The notes: generated by a model from the letters alone, not told the origin. Shown: positions 8,674-18,573, numbered from the stretch's first letter. The stretch: DNA of 64,000 nucleotides from Thioclava dalianensis (GCF_000715505.1 NZ_JHEH01000004.1:185729-249728), one strand, 5' to 3'. Numbers and translations: made by a program.

Positions 8674-10122
8674 ATGATCGATCTGCGCCCGGTAGGCTAC
8701 ATCATCGGTATGCTGACTTCCGTGCTGGGGCTGACGATGCTTATCCCGGCGGCGGTGGATTGGGGATATGGCTCGGCCCATTGGATGATCTTTGTCGAGA
8801 CGGCGACCCTCACGGTGAGCGCAGGTCTGGTGTTGGCAATCGCCTCGCGCGACGGGCTGCGCCGCACGCTGAGTATCCAGCAGAGCTTTGTGCTGACCAC
8901 GGCGGTCTGGTTGACCTTGCCCCTCTTCGGTGCGCTGCCCTTCATGATCGGCGTGCCTCATCTGGGGCTGACGGATGCGTATTTCGAGGCGATGTCTGGC
9001 CTGACAACCACCGGCACCACCGCAATCGAGCATCTTGATGATCTGCCGCCCGGCGTGAACCTTTGGCGCGGCATCCTGCAATGGCTGGGCGGGCTGGGGA
9101 TCATCATCGTTGCGATGATCTTTCTGCCGGTGATGAAGGTCGGCGGGATGCAGTTCTTTCGCTCCGAGGGCTTCGATACGCTTGGGAAAATCCTGCCGCG
9201 TGCGATGGATATCTCAAGCGCGCTGATCCGCATCTATGTCGGTCTGACCATTGCCTGCGTGGTGGTCTATATGGCGGTCGGGATGACGGGGTTTGACGCG
9301 GTGATGCACGCGCTCACGACGCTCTCGACCGGGGGATTTTCGAATTACGATGCCAGTTTCGCGACCTATAAGGGTGCGCCGGAATATGCCTCCTCGATTT
9401 TCATGGCGCTGGCCGCGATGCCTTTCATCCGGTTTGCGCAGCTGATGTCGGGCAATGTCACGCCGCTCTGGCGCGACCCGCAGGTCCGCGCTTTCCTGCG
9501 CTGGATGGGCTATGCAATCGCGGTGATCGTGATCTATCGGATGATCCGCCATGAGGCCGCCTTCTGGCCCACGCTGCGCGAGGTGACGTTCAACGTCGTC
9601 TCGACCTTTACCGGCACCGGCTTTGCCTCCGAGGATGTGACGCAATGGGGGCATCTGGCCTTCACCATCCTGATCATCGCCGGGCTGATCGGGGGCTGTA
9701 CCTCTTCGACGGCCTGTTCGGTCAAGGTGTTTCGCTACCTGATCCTGTTTGAGGCGATCAAGGTGCAGATCCAGCGGCTCTACTCGCCTCACCGACTGCT
9801 GCGGGTGCATTACGATGACGCGCCGGTCGAGGACAGTATCGTCAACTCGGTCGTCGCGTTTTTCTCTCTGTTCATCCTGACTTACGGTGTGTTGATCATC
9901 GCGCTGACCTTCACCGGGCTTGAGACCGAGACGGCGATGACCGCCGCCTGGACCTCGATTGCCAATATCGGCCCGGCTTGGGGGCCAGAGATCACCGCCA
10001 ATGGCTCGGTCGCGAAATTTCCCGACTCCGCCAAATGGCTGATGAGTGCCGCGATGTGCATCGGGCGGCTGGAGCTTATGAGCGTGCTGGTCCTGTTCCT
10101 TCCGCGGTTCTGGCGCGCCTGA
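8674..10122 (+). CDS. trkH: TrkH family potassium uptake protein
   Basis: A 482-residue inner-membrane protein forming the K+-translocating subunit of a Trk system. It has about ten hydrophobic segments and four pore-loop motifs, including SGLTTTGTTAIE, TLSTGGFSNYD, TFTGTGFAS and the last degenerate loop around IANIGPAWGPE. The motif GGLGIIIVAM is typical of TrkH/TrkG. No trkA gene lies nearby, so the regulatory subunit must be elsewhere. The gene abuts the next, convergent gene: the two stop codons are adjacent at 10120-10125. Confidence 0.92.
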   Translation: MIDLRPVGYIIGMLTSVLGLTMLIPAAVDWGYGSAHWMIFVETATLTVSAGLVLAIASRDGLRRTLSIQQSFVLTTAVWLTLPLFGALPFMIGVPHLGLTDAYFEAMSGLTTTGTTAIEHLDDLPPGVNLWRGILQWLGGLGIIIVAMIFLPVMKVGGMQFFRSEGFDTLGKILPRAMDISSALIRIYVGLTIACVVVYMAVGMTGFDAVMHALTTLSTGGFSNYDASFATYKGAPEYASSIFMALAAMPFIRFAQLMSGNVTPLWRDPQVRAFLRWMGYAIAVIVIYRMIRHEAAFWPTLREVTFNVVSTFTGTGFASEDVTQWGHLAFTILIIAGLIGGCTSSTACSVKVFRYLILFEAIKVQIQRLYSPHRLLRVHYDDAPVEDSIVNSVVAFFSLFILTYGVLIIALTFTGLETETAMTAAWTSIANIGPAWGPEITANGSVAKFPDSAKWLMSAAMCIGRLELMSVLVLFLPRFWRA

Positions 10123-11946
10123 TCATTTCCAGCAGGAAATCTGCACCACGATCTTGTCGGCCATCGCCTGAAGATCCTCGGCGGCCTTCGCCCCGGATGG
10201 CTCTGCCGCGCGCGGCGCAAATCCGTTTTGCGACAAGGTGCTGGTCATTGCCTCGGTTTGCAGCGCGACCGACAGCCCGTCTGGCAAAACCCGGCCCGCG
10301 CTTTGCGGCAGCGGCAGCAGCATGCCGATCACCGCGCCCGTGCTGTCGAACACCGGCCCGCCCGCATCGCCTGCGCGGGTGCGTGCCTCAAGCCGCGCCT
10401 GTCCGGCTTGCCCGTCCAGACCTTTGAGCGCCGAGAGCGTGCCAAAGGTCAGCACCGGAGCGGGCAGGGCCTCGGGATAGGAGAACCCGGCCACGGAAAT
10501 CGGCACCCCGGCCAGCGGCGCATTGGTTCGAAAGGCCCCGACCGCTTTGGGCGCAAGCCGGTCTTGCGGCTTGAGCACGGCAAAGCCCGTCTTGGTGTCG
10601 CTGAAACTCACATCGGCCGGGTGATCCTCGATCGTGATCCGCCCGCAACGGGCGAGCCCCTCTGCGGCGGTCAGCACATCGCCATTGGCATCGATGAAAA
10701 AGCCCGAGCGCGAGAAGATCGGTGCGCGCTTCTCGATCCCTGCCATCAGGGCTGCGCGGGTCACCGACATCGGCTGACCAAGCGTGGCATCCAGCGCCGT
10801 GGAACCGATGGGTTTGAAACTCGATTTCATCGCGTCGAGCACGCGACCCATGCGTTTCTCATCGCCCTTGGGCCAGACCAGCGTGAAGCCTTTGATCAGC
10901 CCCTGCGAGAGGCTGACTTGCGTGTAGGACTGCAGCGCGCTGTTTGTGCCCTCGATGGTGAAGCCGTTGCCGCGCAGATCGCGCGGGCCGTTCACCGGCA
11001 CGATTTCCAGCGTCTGCATCGCGTCATAGAGGCCGCGCAGCCGGGCCGCATCGCCTTGTTGCGAGATGAGCAAGACCTGAACGCCGCTGCCATCCTTGGG
11101 CGCGTAATTCACGAAGGGCGCGTTGTAGCGGTCGAATTTCACGAGGCCCATCGGCAGATCGATCGAGATGCCGGCCTCTTTCTCGGTAACCGGTTCGAGG
11201 CCCAACTCGGTGCGCTCGGAGGCGACCTTGTCCAGCAGCGCCTGCTGTTGCGCCGAGGAGAGCACGCCAGTCGGATCATATCCGTTTTTCAACTGCCAAT
11301 CGGCGATGGAGGCGCGGGTGCCCTGTCCGAAGATCCCGTCGATGGCCCCGGAATAGCTGCCCTCCCAGTCAAGGGCGGTCTGGATCTCGCGACGCTGATC
11401 GCGGCTGAGCGCCGCTTCCAGCCGACGCGACTCCCCAATCGTTTCGGGTGCCGCTGTTTCGGGCGCTGCGGCCTCTGGCGCTGCGCTTTCTTCTGCCGGT
11501 GACGCCGCGTCGGGCACCTCTGCGGGCAGGGGGGCAATCTCGATATTCGAATCCGGCTCGCCCGGTCCCGGTATCGTTTCGGATTGCGAGGGGGCTGTCC
11601 CGAGGCTGGCGCCGACCGGCCAGAATTGTTGCGTGAATTTCCCGCCATCGGCCACGAAACTGTCGCGCGGGATCAGACCTTGCGCACGCAGGGCGCGCAG
11701 CCGTTGATTGGCCGTCTGATCATCGGCAAAGGGCCCAATCGCGATGGCATACCAGCCCGAGGTCAGGCGAAAGCCCGAAATTTCCGGAAACATCCCGGCC
11801 CAGTCGCGCGCCCGGTCCTCAGCTTGATTGAGCGAGGGCTTGGCCTCGATCTGTACCCAGGCCTGTGCCCAGGCGGTGCCGGTCCAAACCATGGCGGTCA
11901 GGCTCGCCCCCACCACAACCGATACCGCTTTGCGACAACCGCGCAT
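10123..11946 (-). CDS. Exported SPOR / peptidoglycan-binding protein with a trypsin-like pseudoprotease domain
   Basis: A 607-residue protein from the ATG at 11946. The N-terminus is a clear signal peptide (MRGCRKAVSVVVGASLTAMV... ending at TAWAQ), so it is periplasmic. Next come a SPOR-like module (about 30-110), a low-complexity linker rich in Ala, Pro and Glu, a PG_binding_1-type module (about 165-230, with YSGAIDGIFGQGTRASI), a middle region, and a trypsin-like domain (about 410-560). The catalytic triad looks lost: the His position reads LTAAEGL (Glu about 429), the Asp position reads TGFAVLK (Gly about 454) and the Ser position reads GDAGGPV (Ala about 528). It probably binds peptidoglycan or senses rather than cleaves. 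The frame upstream of 11946 lacks any signal and is unlikely to be translated. Confidence 0.85.
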   Translation of the reverse strand: MRGCRKAVSVVVGASLTAMVWTGTAWAQAWVQIEAKPSLNQAEDRARDWAGMFPEISGFRLTSGWYAIAIGPFADDQTANQRLRALRAQGLIPRDSFVADGGKFTQQFWPVGASLGTAPSQSETIPGPGEPDSNIEIAPLPAEVPDAASPAEESAAPEAAAPETAAPETIGESRRLEAALSRDQRREIQTALDWEGSYSGAIDGIFGQGTRASIADWQLKNGYDPTGVLSSAQQQALLDKVASERTELGLEPVTEKEAGISIDLPMGLVKFDRYNAPFVNYAPKDGSGVQVLLISQQGDAARLRGLYDAMQTLEIVPVNGPRDLRGNGFTIEGTNSALQSYTQVSLSQGLIKGFTLVWPKGDEKRMGRVLDAMKSSFKPIGSTALDATLGQPMSVTRAALMAGIEKRAPIFSRSGFFIDANGDVLTAAEGLARCGRITIEDHPADVSFSDTKTGFAVLKPQDRLAPKAVGAFRTNAPLAGVPISVAGFSYPEALPAPVLTFGTLSALKGLDGQAGQARLEARTRAGDAGGPVFDSTGAVIGMLLPLPQSAGRVLPDGLSVALQTEAMTSTLSQNGFAPRAAEPSGAKAAEDLQAMADKIVVQISCWK

Positions 11947-12135
11947 CTGCTCCACCTCATCCGTTCTTTTATCGCGCAACTTACCGAAACAAGGGCCAAG
12001 GTCACCCCCTGAATTGCGCGCAAAGCTTAGGTTGTGGGCGGCGGGCCGCAGATCGGGGCGATCTTGCTGCGTCGCAGCCGTTGACGGCACTGCCCCCCTT
12101 GCCTAGGAAGAAGGCGCTTTGAGAGAGGTGCTGAC

Positions 12136-13059
12136 ATGGCCAAACCCGATACCCCCAAGTCGTTTCAGGAGATCATCCTGCGGCTGATGAGCTACTGGGC
12201 CTCCAAGGGCTGCGCTGTGTTGCAGCCCTATGACATGGAGGTGGGGGCTGGAACCTTCCATCCGGCCACGACACTGCGGGCGCTGGGCGATCGCCCTTGG
12301 GCTGCGGCCTATGTGCAGCCCTCGCGGCGGCCGACCGACGGGCGCTATGGCGAGAACCCGAACCGGTTGCAGCATTACTATCAGTATCAGGTGCTCATCA
12401 AACCGAGCCCGCCCGATCTGCAAGAGCTCTATCTGGGCTCGCTTGCCGCAATCGGTATCGATTTGGATTTGCATGACATCCGCTTTGTAGAGGATGACTG
12501 GGAGAGCCCGACGCTGGGCGCTTGGGGGCTTGGCTGGGAGGTCTGGTGCGACGGGATGGAAGTCTCGCAATTCACCTATTTCCAGCAGGTTGGCGGTCAT
12601 GACTGCAAGCCGGTTTCGGGCGAGTTGACCTATGGGCTTGAGCGGCTGGCAATGTATGTGCTGGGCATCGATCACGTCATGGACATGCCCTATAATGACC
12701 CGTCAGCTCCGATTGCGCTCAGCTATGGCGATGTCTTCCGCCAGACCGAGCAGGAATATTCCCGCTGGAATTTCGATCAGGCCGATACGGCGATGTTGTT
12801 GCAGCATTTCGAGGATGCCGAGGCGGAATGCGGTCGCATTCTGGCCGCTGAGGAGCGCGATGACGCGGGCCGCGCGATCATCATGGCCCATCCCGCTTAT
12901 GATCAGTGCATCAAGGCGAGTCACCTGTTCAACCTGCTAGATGCGCGCGGCGTGATCTCGGTGACCGAACGGCAGGCGTATATCGGACGTGTGCGCACGC
13001 TCGCCAAGGCCTGTGCGGATGCCTTCGTGCGCACCGAAGCGGGCGGGGCGGTCGCGTGA
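12136..13059 (+). CDS. glyQ: Glycyl-tRNA synthetase alpha subunit
   Basis: A 307-residue subunit of the heterotetrameric bacterial GlyRS that charges tRNA-Gly. Family motifs include [13 protein letters not shown] near the start, [34 protein letters not shown] and the class II catalytic core around [16 protein letters not shown] ribosome site precedes the ATG. The beta subunit glyS follows after one small gene that overlaps the glyQ stop by 4 bases, so all three are co-translated. Confidence 0.97.
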   Translation: MAKPDTPKSFQEIILRLMSYWASKGCAVLQPYDMEVGAGTFHPATTLRALGDRPWAAAYVQPSRRPTDGRYGENPNRLQHYYQYQVLIKPSPPDLQELYLGSLAAIGIDLDLHDIRFVEDDWESPTLGAWGLGWEVWCDGMEVSQFTYFQQVGGHDCKPVSGELTYGLERLAMYVLGIDHVMDMPYNDPSAPIALSYGDVFRQTEQEYSRWNFDQADTAMLLQHFEDAEAECGRILAAEERDDAGRAIIMAHPAYDQCIKASHLFNLLDARGVISVTERQAYIGRVRTLAKACADAFVRTEAGGAVA

Positions 13060-13532
13060 ATGGCAAATACATCGGAGGCGGTATCGTGATCATCGCGCTG
13101 CTTTTCGGCGCCGGTGTCTATTACGCGCAGGAATATGCCTATTACCAAAACGTTTCGGCTGACGCGGCTGACGCCGATCTCACACTTGCGCAGATCGACA
13201 GTTCCGTGCTCGAGCCGATTGCCGTGCAGGGCTACGAGGGGATCGACGCGGACAGCTCGCCCCTGCGCTACCGCGCCTGTTTCCACACCGATCTGTCGAT
13301 TGCGACCGCGACCGAAACCTATCAGGTCTATGCCGATCCTAAGCCGTTGAACGGGCCGAACTGGTTCAAGTGCTACGACGCCAAGAAGATCGGTGCGGAT
13401 CTCGAACGCGGCGACGCGGTCGCGTTCCTGTCGCATCATGACATCCACCCCGGCGTTGACCGCGTGGTGGCGATTTATCCTGATGGCCGGGCATTCGTCT
13501 GGCACCAACTGAATGATGAGGCGGAGAAGTAA
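13056..13532 (+). CDS. DUF6446 family membrane-anchored protein
   Basis: A 158-residue protein starting with GTG at 13056 inside the glyQ stop (GTGA overlap). It has one N-terminal membrane anchor (about residues 3-24) and a soluble, probably periplasmic domain with two Cys (about residues 74 and 109) that could form a disulfide. It sits between the two GlyRS subunit genes and ends one base before the glyS ATG. This placement is, as far as I recall, conserved in Rhodobacteraceae. The function is unknown and the location gives no direct clue to one. Confidence 0.8.
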   Translation: MNGKYIGGGIVIIALLFGAGVYYAQEYAYYQNVSADAADADLTLAQIDSSVLEPIAVQGYEGIDADSSPLRYRACFHTDLSIATATETYQVYADPKPLNGPNWFKCYDAKKIGADLERGDAVAFLSHHDIHPGVDRVVAIYPDGRAFVWHQLNDEAEK

Positions 13533-13533
13533 C

Positions 13534-15594
13534 ATGCCCGATCTTCTGATTGAACTGTTCTCCGAAGAGATCCCCGCGCGGATGCAGGCGCGCGCGCGTG
13601 CCGATCTGCAAAAGCTGATCACCGATGGCGTGGTCGAGGCCGGATTGACCTATGCTTCCGCAGGTGCGTTTTCGACACCGCGGCGTCTGGTTCTGGCCGT
13701 GGAGGGGCTGACGGCCCATTCGCCGACCCTGCGCGAAGAACGCAAAGGTCCGCGCACCGATGCGCCGGAAAAGGCGCTTGAGGGGTTTTTGCGTTCGACG
13801 GGGCTTGCCAAAGAGCAGCTTGAGATCCGCGACGACAAGAAGGGTCAGGTCTATTTCGCGACCCTCGAAAAGCCCGGGCGGCCCGCGACAGAGATCGTGT
13901 CCGAGGTGCTCGAGCGCGCGATCCGCACTTTCCCCTGGCCGAAATCGATGCGCTGGGGGGCAGGGACTCTGCGCTGGGTGCGGCCGTTGCATTCCATTCT
14001 GGCGATTTTGTCGGATGAGGCGGGCGCCACGATCGTTCCGCTCGAGATTGATGGGATCACAGCAACGGATACATCGCGAGGCCATCGGTTCATGGCACCC
14101 GAACCGTTTCGGGTGATCGGGTTTGAGAATTATGCGCGTCAACTCAAGGTTGCCAAGGTGGTGCTCGATCCGCAAGAACGCGCCGATACGATCTGGCATG
14201 ATGCCGAGCAGATGGCCTTTGCAAAGGGCTGGGAGGTTGTCGAGGATAAGGGGCTTCTGGCGGAAGTTGCAGGGCTCGTCGAATGGCCGGTCGTCTTGAT
14301 GGGCGAGATTGATGCAGAATTCCTCACGCTGCCGCCCGAAGTGCTGCAAACCAGCATGCGCGAGCATCAGAAGTTCTTCTCGGTACGAAACCCCAAGACC
14401 GGTCGCATCGAGGGCTTCGTGACGGTTGCTAATCGCGAGACCGCCGACGAGGGCGCAACGATCCTTGCGGGCAATCAGAAGGTGCTCTCGGCGCGTCTGT
14501 CCGACGCCAAGTTCTTCTGGGAAAATGACCAGCGCCTGATTGCCGGAAAAGGGCTGGAGGGGATGGCGGCTGGCCTAGACGCCGTGACCTTCCACAATAA
14601 ACTCGGCTCGGTCGGAGATCAGGTTCGTCGGATCGAAGCACTGTCGCGCGAGATCGCACCGCTCGTCGGTGCGGATCCCGAATTGGCCGCTCAGGCAGCG
14701 CGCGTGGCGAAAGCCGACCTGAGGTCGGAAATGGTCTACGAATTCCCCGAATTGCAGGGTGTCATGGGCCGATACTATGCGAAAAGTACAACTCTCCCCG
14801 ATCCGGTAGCTGATGCCGTGCGTGATCATTATGCGCCGCTCGGCCCATCGGACGCCGTACCGAGTGAGCCCGTTTCCGTAGCCGTTGCGCTGGCCGAGAA
14901 GATCGACAAGCTCACCGGCTTCTGGGCGATTGACGAGAAGCCGACGGGGTCCAAAGATCCGTTCGCCCTGCGCCGTGCGGCCCTCGGTGTGATCCGGTTG
15001 GTTCTGGAGAACGGGTTGAAACTGTCTTTGACGGAGCTTTTCGCCGCCGCACAGCCGGACGCGGATCAAGCCGACCTTCTGGTGTTCTTCCATGATCGGC
15101 TCAAGGTTTTCCTGAAGGATCAGGGGATCCGCTATGACGTGATCGATGCGGTGCTGGCGATGCCGGGCAGCGATGATTTGGCGCGTGTGGTGAAGCGGGC
15201 CGAGGCCTTGTCGGAGACGCTCAAGACCGAGGATGGTGCCAACCTTCTTCAAGGCTTCAAGCGCGCCAACAATATCCTCACGCAGGCCGAGGAGAAGGAC
15301 GGAGTCGAATATAGCTTCGGTGCGGATGTGAAATTCGCGGAAACCGAGGAAGAAAAGGTCCTGTTCAAGGCTCTCGACGCGGCAGAGGCGCGGATCGACC
15401 CGGCTATGCAGGCTCAGGATTTTGGCGCGGCGATGGCGGCAATGGCCAGTTTGCGCGGACCGATCGACGCGTTTTTTGAGGCGGTTCAGATCAACGCAGA
15501 CAATGCGGTGCTTCGGCGCAATCGTCTCAATATGCTCTCGCGGATTCGCCAGATTTGCCTGAGTGTCGCCGATCTGACCCGGCTTGAAGGTTAG
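13534..15594 (+). CDS. glyS: Glycyl-tRNA synthetase beta subunit
   Basis: A 686-residue beta subunit, needed for tRNA binding and full aminoacylation. It opens MPDLLIELFSEEIPARM, the conserved GlyS start, and has the HD-like core region (MVYEFPELQGVMGRYYA) and a C-terminal anticodon-binding helical domain. The ATG at 13534 is preceded by GGCGGAG. A longer frame from 13513 overlaps the previous gene and has no support. A strong terminator follows 17 bases after the stop. Confidence 0.97.
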   Translation: MPDLLIELFSEEIPARMQARARADLQKLITDGVVEAGLTYASAGAFSTPRRLVLAVEGLTAHSPTLREERKGPRTDAPEKALEGFLRSTGLAKEQLEIRDDKKGQVYFATLEKPGRPATEIVSEVLERAIRTFPWPKSMRWGAGTLRWVRPLHSILAILSDEAGATIVPLEIDGITATDTSRGHRFMAPEPFRVIGFENYARQLKVAKVVLDPQERADTIWHDAEQMAFAKGWEVVEDKGLLAEVAGLVEWPVVLMGEIDAEFLTLPPEVLQTSMREHQKFFSVRNPKTGRIEGFVTVANRETADEGATILAGNQKVLSARLSDAKFFWENDQRLIAGKGLEGMAAGLDAVTFHNKLGSVGDQVRRIEALSREIAPLVGADPELAAQAARVAKADLRSEMVYEFPELQGVMGRYYAKSTTLPDPVADAVRDHYAPLGPSDAVPSEPVSVAVALAEKIDKLTGFWAIDEKPTGSKDPFALRRAALGVIRLVLENGLKLSLTELFAAAQPDADQADLLVFFHDRLKVFLKDQGIRYDVIDAVLAMPGSDDLARVVKRAEALSETLKTEDGANLLQGFKRANNILTQAEEKDGVEYSFGADVKFAETEEEKVLFKALDAAEARIDPAMQAQDFGAAMAAMASLRGPIDAFFEAVQINADNAVLRRNRLNMLSRIRQICLSVADLTRLEG

Positions 15595-15610
15595 GCCCGT
15601 TCTATCTGCG

Positions 15611-15650
15611 AAAAACCGGACACCCGAAACCTTTCGGGTGTCCGGTTTTT
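15611..15650. terminator. Strong bidirectional intrinsic terminator after glyS
   Basis: A 19-bp perfect inverted repeat, from AAAAACCGGACACCCGAAA to TTTCGGGTGTCCGGTTTTT, with a 2-base centre (15630-15631). A T-run flanks it on either strand, so it can stop transcripts in both directions. The apex, CCGAAACCTTTCGG, is one base away from the palindrome seen elsewhere in the window. Confidence 0.9.
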
Positions 15651-15777
15651 CGTTTGATCTCCCGGTGGCGCATTGCAGTTGCGTTGTTGAATAGTGACGC
15701 CGCGTCTTTCATCAGAGTGACACACTTGCGGGGCGGGAATTTCAGCCTATTCTTCGGGTGTGGAGGGCTTCGCTGCA

Positions 15778-18321
15778 ATGCAGAAACTTGCTGAAAATGC
15801 TGAATTTGTGGCTTTGACGCCCGGCGCACGTGTCGAGACGGCTCGGCACGGATGGCGTGCAAAATGCCTTCAGCGTCTGATCCGGCTGGAATTGCCGGTC
15901 CCCAAAACCGTTGCGCTGCCCGCACAATCCGTGCGCGCGATCGCCTCGGGGCAGGGGATCGACACGGTCGCGATGGCGGGTGAGTTTGGGGCCAACATGC
16001 TGGTATCGGTTCGGCCCAGTCCGGAAAACCCGGCATGGGGTGGCCCCGGTACGGTCCTCAATGTCGGCATGAATGACGAGATGCATGCGATCTTGTCCAA
16101 TACGCATGGTACCGAGACGGCAGATGCGCTTTATCTGCGCTTTGTTCAGGGATACGCGCTTCATGTCGCGCGCCTCGATCCAGATATGTTTCAGCAAGAA
16201 ACCGGGCCGGGTGCGCTGGAAGCTGCGCTTGATGCCTATGAGGAAGAAACCGACTCGCGATTTCCGCAAGCGCCTGCGCAGCAATTGGCAGAGGTTCTGC
16301 GCTCGATGGCGCGGGCTTGGGAAGGTACGACGGCGCGGCTCTTGCGGCAGGCCAAAGGCGCGCCACCTGATGCCGTGCTTGGGCTTGTTGTGCAAGATAT
16401 GGCACTGGGGATCGGGCCCGGACTGTCCGGCTCTGGGACGATCCAGTTCGTGGATTCGGTGACGGGCGCGCAGGAGATCCGGGGACGGTTCCGCGATCAA
16501 AGCCAAGGGCGCAGCAGTTCCATAGAGGCGCTCTATCTGACGCGCGATCAACGCGGCGCCTCGCTTGAAGAGGCCGATCCGTCCGTTTTTGCCGACCTGA
16601 AACGTTTCGGAGCCGCTTGTCGGGTCAAGCTGCGCGAGGAAATGCAGCTCGAATTCACGGTGGAATCGGGGCAAGTGCATGTCATTGACGCGGTGCGTGT
16701 CCAGCGCTCCGCCCGCGCGGCCGTCAAGATCGCGGTGGCTTTGGCCGAGGATGACGTCATCTCGCGCGCCGATGCCCTGTTGCGCGTCGAACCGCGTGCG
16801 ATCACCGAATTGCTGCATTATCAAATAGATCCGCGCGCACCGCGCGACGTGCTGGCACGGGGTATCGCGGCGTCGCCGGGGGCGGCGACGGGCAAGGTGG
16901 TGTTTACCGCCGCTGCCGCGCAGGCTTCGGCGGCGCGCGATGAGCCCTGTATTTTGATACGCCGTGAGACCTCGCCCGAGGATATCCGCGGGATGCATGC
17001 CGCGGTGGCGGTGTTGACCGAACGGGGCGGGATGACGAGCCATGCGGCGGTGATCGCGCGGGGCCTTGGGCTGCCCTGTATCGTCGGCTGCTCGGAGATC
17101 GAGATCAACGCGCGCGAGCGGCAATTTCGCGGCCCTAAGGGCAGGATCTTCCGGGAAGGCGATGTGGTGACGCTCGACGGGACCAATGGGGAAGTGCTCG
17201 TCGGCACGGCCGAGATGCTCGCCCCGGCCCTCGATGACGGCTTTCGGACCTTGCTGCATTGGGCCGATCTGGTGCGCGATATCGGGATCCGGGCCAATGC
17301 CGACACGCCCGATGATGCGCGCACGGCGATGATGTTCGAGGCCGATGGAATCGGGCTGTGTCGGACCGAGCATATGTTCTTCGACGAAGATCGCCTGACG
17401 GTGATGCGCGAGATGATTTTTGCCGATAGCCCGGAGGACCGGCGCGCTGCGCTGGAGCGGCTTCTTCCGATGCAACGCGCTGATTTCCTGTCGCTTTTCG
17501 AGCTGATGAAGGGGCAGCCGGTTTGCATCCGGTTGTTTGACCCGCCGCTACACGAATTTCTGCCACATGACCGGGAAGGGATGCGGGAGTTGGCCGAAGC
17601 TCTGGACCGCCCGCTGTCCGAGGTCGTGCGCCGGACCGAGGCGCTCAGCGAGTTCAACCCGATGCTGGGGATGCGCGGGGTGCGGCTTGGCATCACTGTG
17701 CCCGAGATCTACGACATGCAGGCGCGCGCGATTTTCGAGGCGACAGTCGAGGCCAAGATGCGGGGAGCCGAGATCATTCCCGAGATCATGATCCCTCTGG
17801 TTTCTGCCTCACGTGAGGTCGAGATCGTGAAGACCCGAATCGATTCGGTTGCGGCAACCGTGCGCAATGAGACCAAGACACGGTTCACCTATAAGCTGGG
17901 CGTGATGGTCGAGACGCCCCGGGCGGCGTTGCGGGCCGGAGAGATCGCAGAACACGCGGCGTTCCTCTCGTTCGGGACCAATGACCTTACGCAGATGACC
18001 TATGGTCTGTCGCGCGACGATGCAGGCCGCTTCATGTCGACCTATGTCAATCAGCAGGTCTATTTCGAGGATCCGTTCCATATTCTCGATGTCGAGGGAG
18101 TGGGGGAGCTATTGCTGATGGGGGCCGCACGCGCCCGCGGCGCGCGTCCTGATATCACCATTTCGGTCTGTGGCGAGCATGGCGGCAACCCCGAATCAAT
18201 CGCCTTTTGTCGGGCGGCGGGCTTCGATTATGTTTCCTGTTCGCCCTTCCGGGTGCCGGTTGCACGGCTTGCAGCGGCCCATTTCGCGCTTTTGGCACCG
18301 CGCGGGAGGGGCGCGCCCTAA
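15778..18321 (+). CDS. Pyruvate phosphate dikinase-like protein with degenerate ATP-grasp domain
   Basis: About 847 residues. The C-terminal two thirds look intact: the phosphohistidine domain with TERGGMTSHAAVIARG, and the PEP/pyruvate barrel with SFGTNDLTQMTYGLSRDD and the catalytic Cys in VCGEHGGNPES. The N-terminal nucleotide-binding third is eroded. The GGKG loop is absent, the MPGMMDT stretch has become PSPENPAWGGPGT after a retained Arg, and the usual EFTIE...LQTRNGKR reads LEFTVE...IDAVRVQR. So either the nucleotide specificity differs or this step is lost. The ATG at 15778 has GGAGGG upstream; a GTG at 15760 in the same frame has no ribosome site. No pyruvate-phosphate dikinase regulator gene is adjacent. 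Confidence 0.85.
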   Translation: MQKLAENAEFVALTPGARVETARHGWRAKCLQRLIRLELPVPKTVALPAQSVRAIASGQGIDTVAMAGEFGANMLVSVRPSPENPAWGGPGTVLNVGMNDEMHAILSNTHGTETADALYLRFVQGYALHVARLDPDMFQQETGPGALEAALDAYEEETDSRFPQAPAQQLAEVLRSMARAWEGTTARLLRQAKGAPPDAVLGLVVQDMALGIGPGLSGSGTIQFVDSVTGAQEIRGRFRDQSQGRSSSIEALYLTRDQRGASLEEADPSVFADLKRFGAACRVKLREEMQLEFTVESGQVHVIDAVRVQRSARAAVKIAVALAEDDVISRADALLRVEPRAITELLHYQIDPRAPRDVLARGIAASPGAATGKVVFTAAAAQASAARDEPCILIRRETSPEDIRGMHAAVAVLTERGGMTSHAAVIARGLGLPCIVGCSEIEINARERQFRGPKGRIFREGDVVTLDGTNGEVLVGTAEMLAPALDDGFRTLLHWADLVRDIGIRANADTPDDARTAMMFEADGIGLCRTEHMFFDEDRLTVMREMIFADSPEDRRAALERLLPMQRADFLSLFELMKGQPVCIRLFDPPLHEFLPHDREGMRELAEALDRPLSEVVRRTEALSEFNPMLGMRGVRLGITVPEIYDMQARAIFEATVEAKMRGAEIIPEIMIPLVSASREVEIVKTRIDSVAATVRNETKTRFTYKLGVMVETPRAALRAGEIAEHAAFLSFGTNDLTQMTYGLSRDDAGRFMSTYVNQQVYFEDPFHILDVEGVGELLLMGAARARGARPDITISVCGEHGGNPESIAFCRAAGFDYVSCSPFRVPVARLAAAHFALLAPRGRGAP

Positions 18322-18573
18322 CCCAAGGGTAATTGCGCTCGAATTTTCGCCCGATCGCTCTTTTTCTATTGGCTTTTAGCATAGCTCACGCTATCGCGAG
18401 AAAAAGGCCGTCACGCGGATTTGCGCGCACGGTTTTGGCAGGTTTCCGCCGCCGATCCTGTGGGATCTGCGCCTAGGTTCCCTGTTTTCTGGACTTTTTT
18501 TCTTCATGACGTTAAGTGAGCCTCGGTCACGCCCTTGGGGGGATGTGGCGATTGTCCTTATCGGAAGATAAAC

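Noticed and set aside
15742..17475. 577-residue minus-strand frame opposite the PPDK-like gene
   Set aside because: Antisense shadow; no recognisable motif or start signal.
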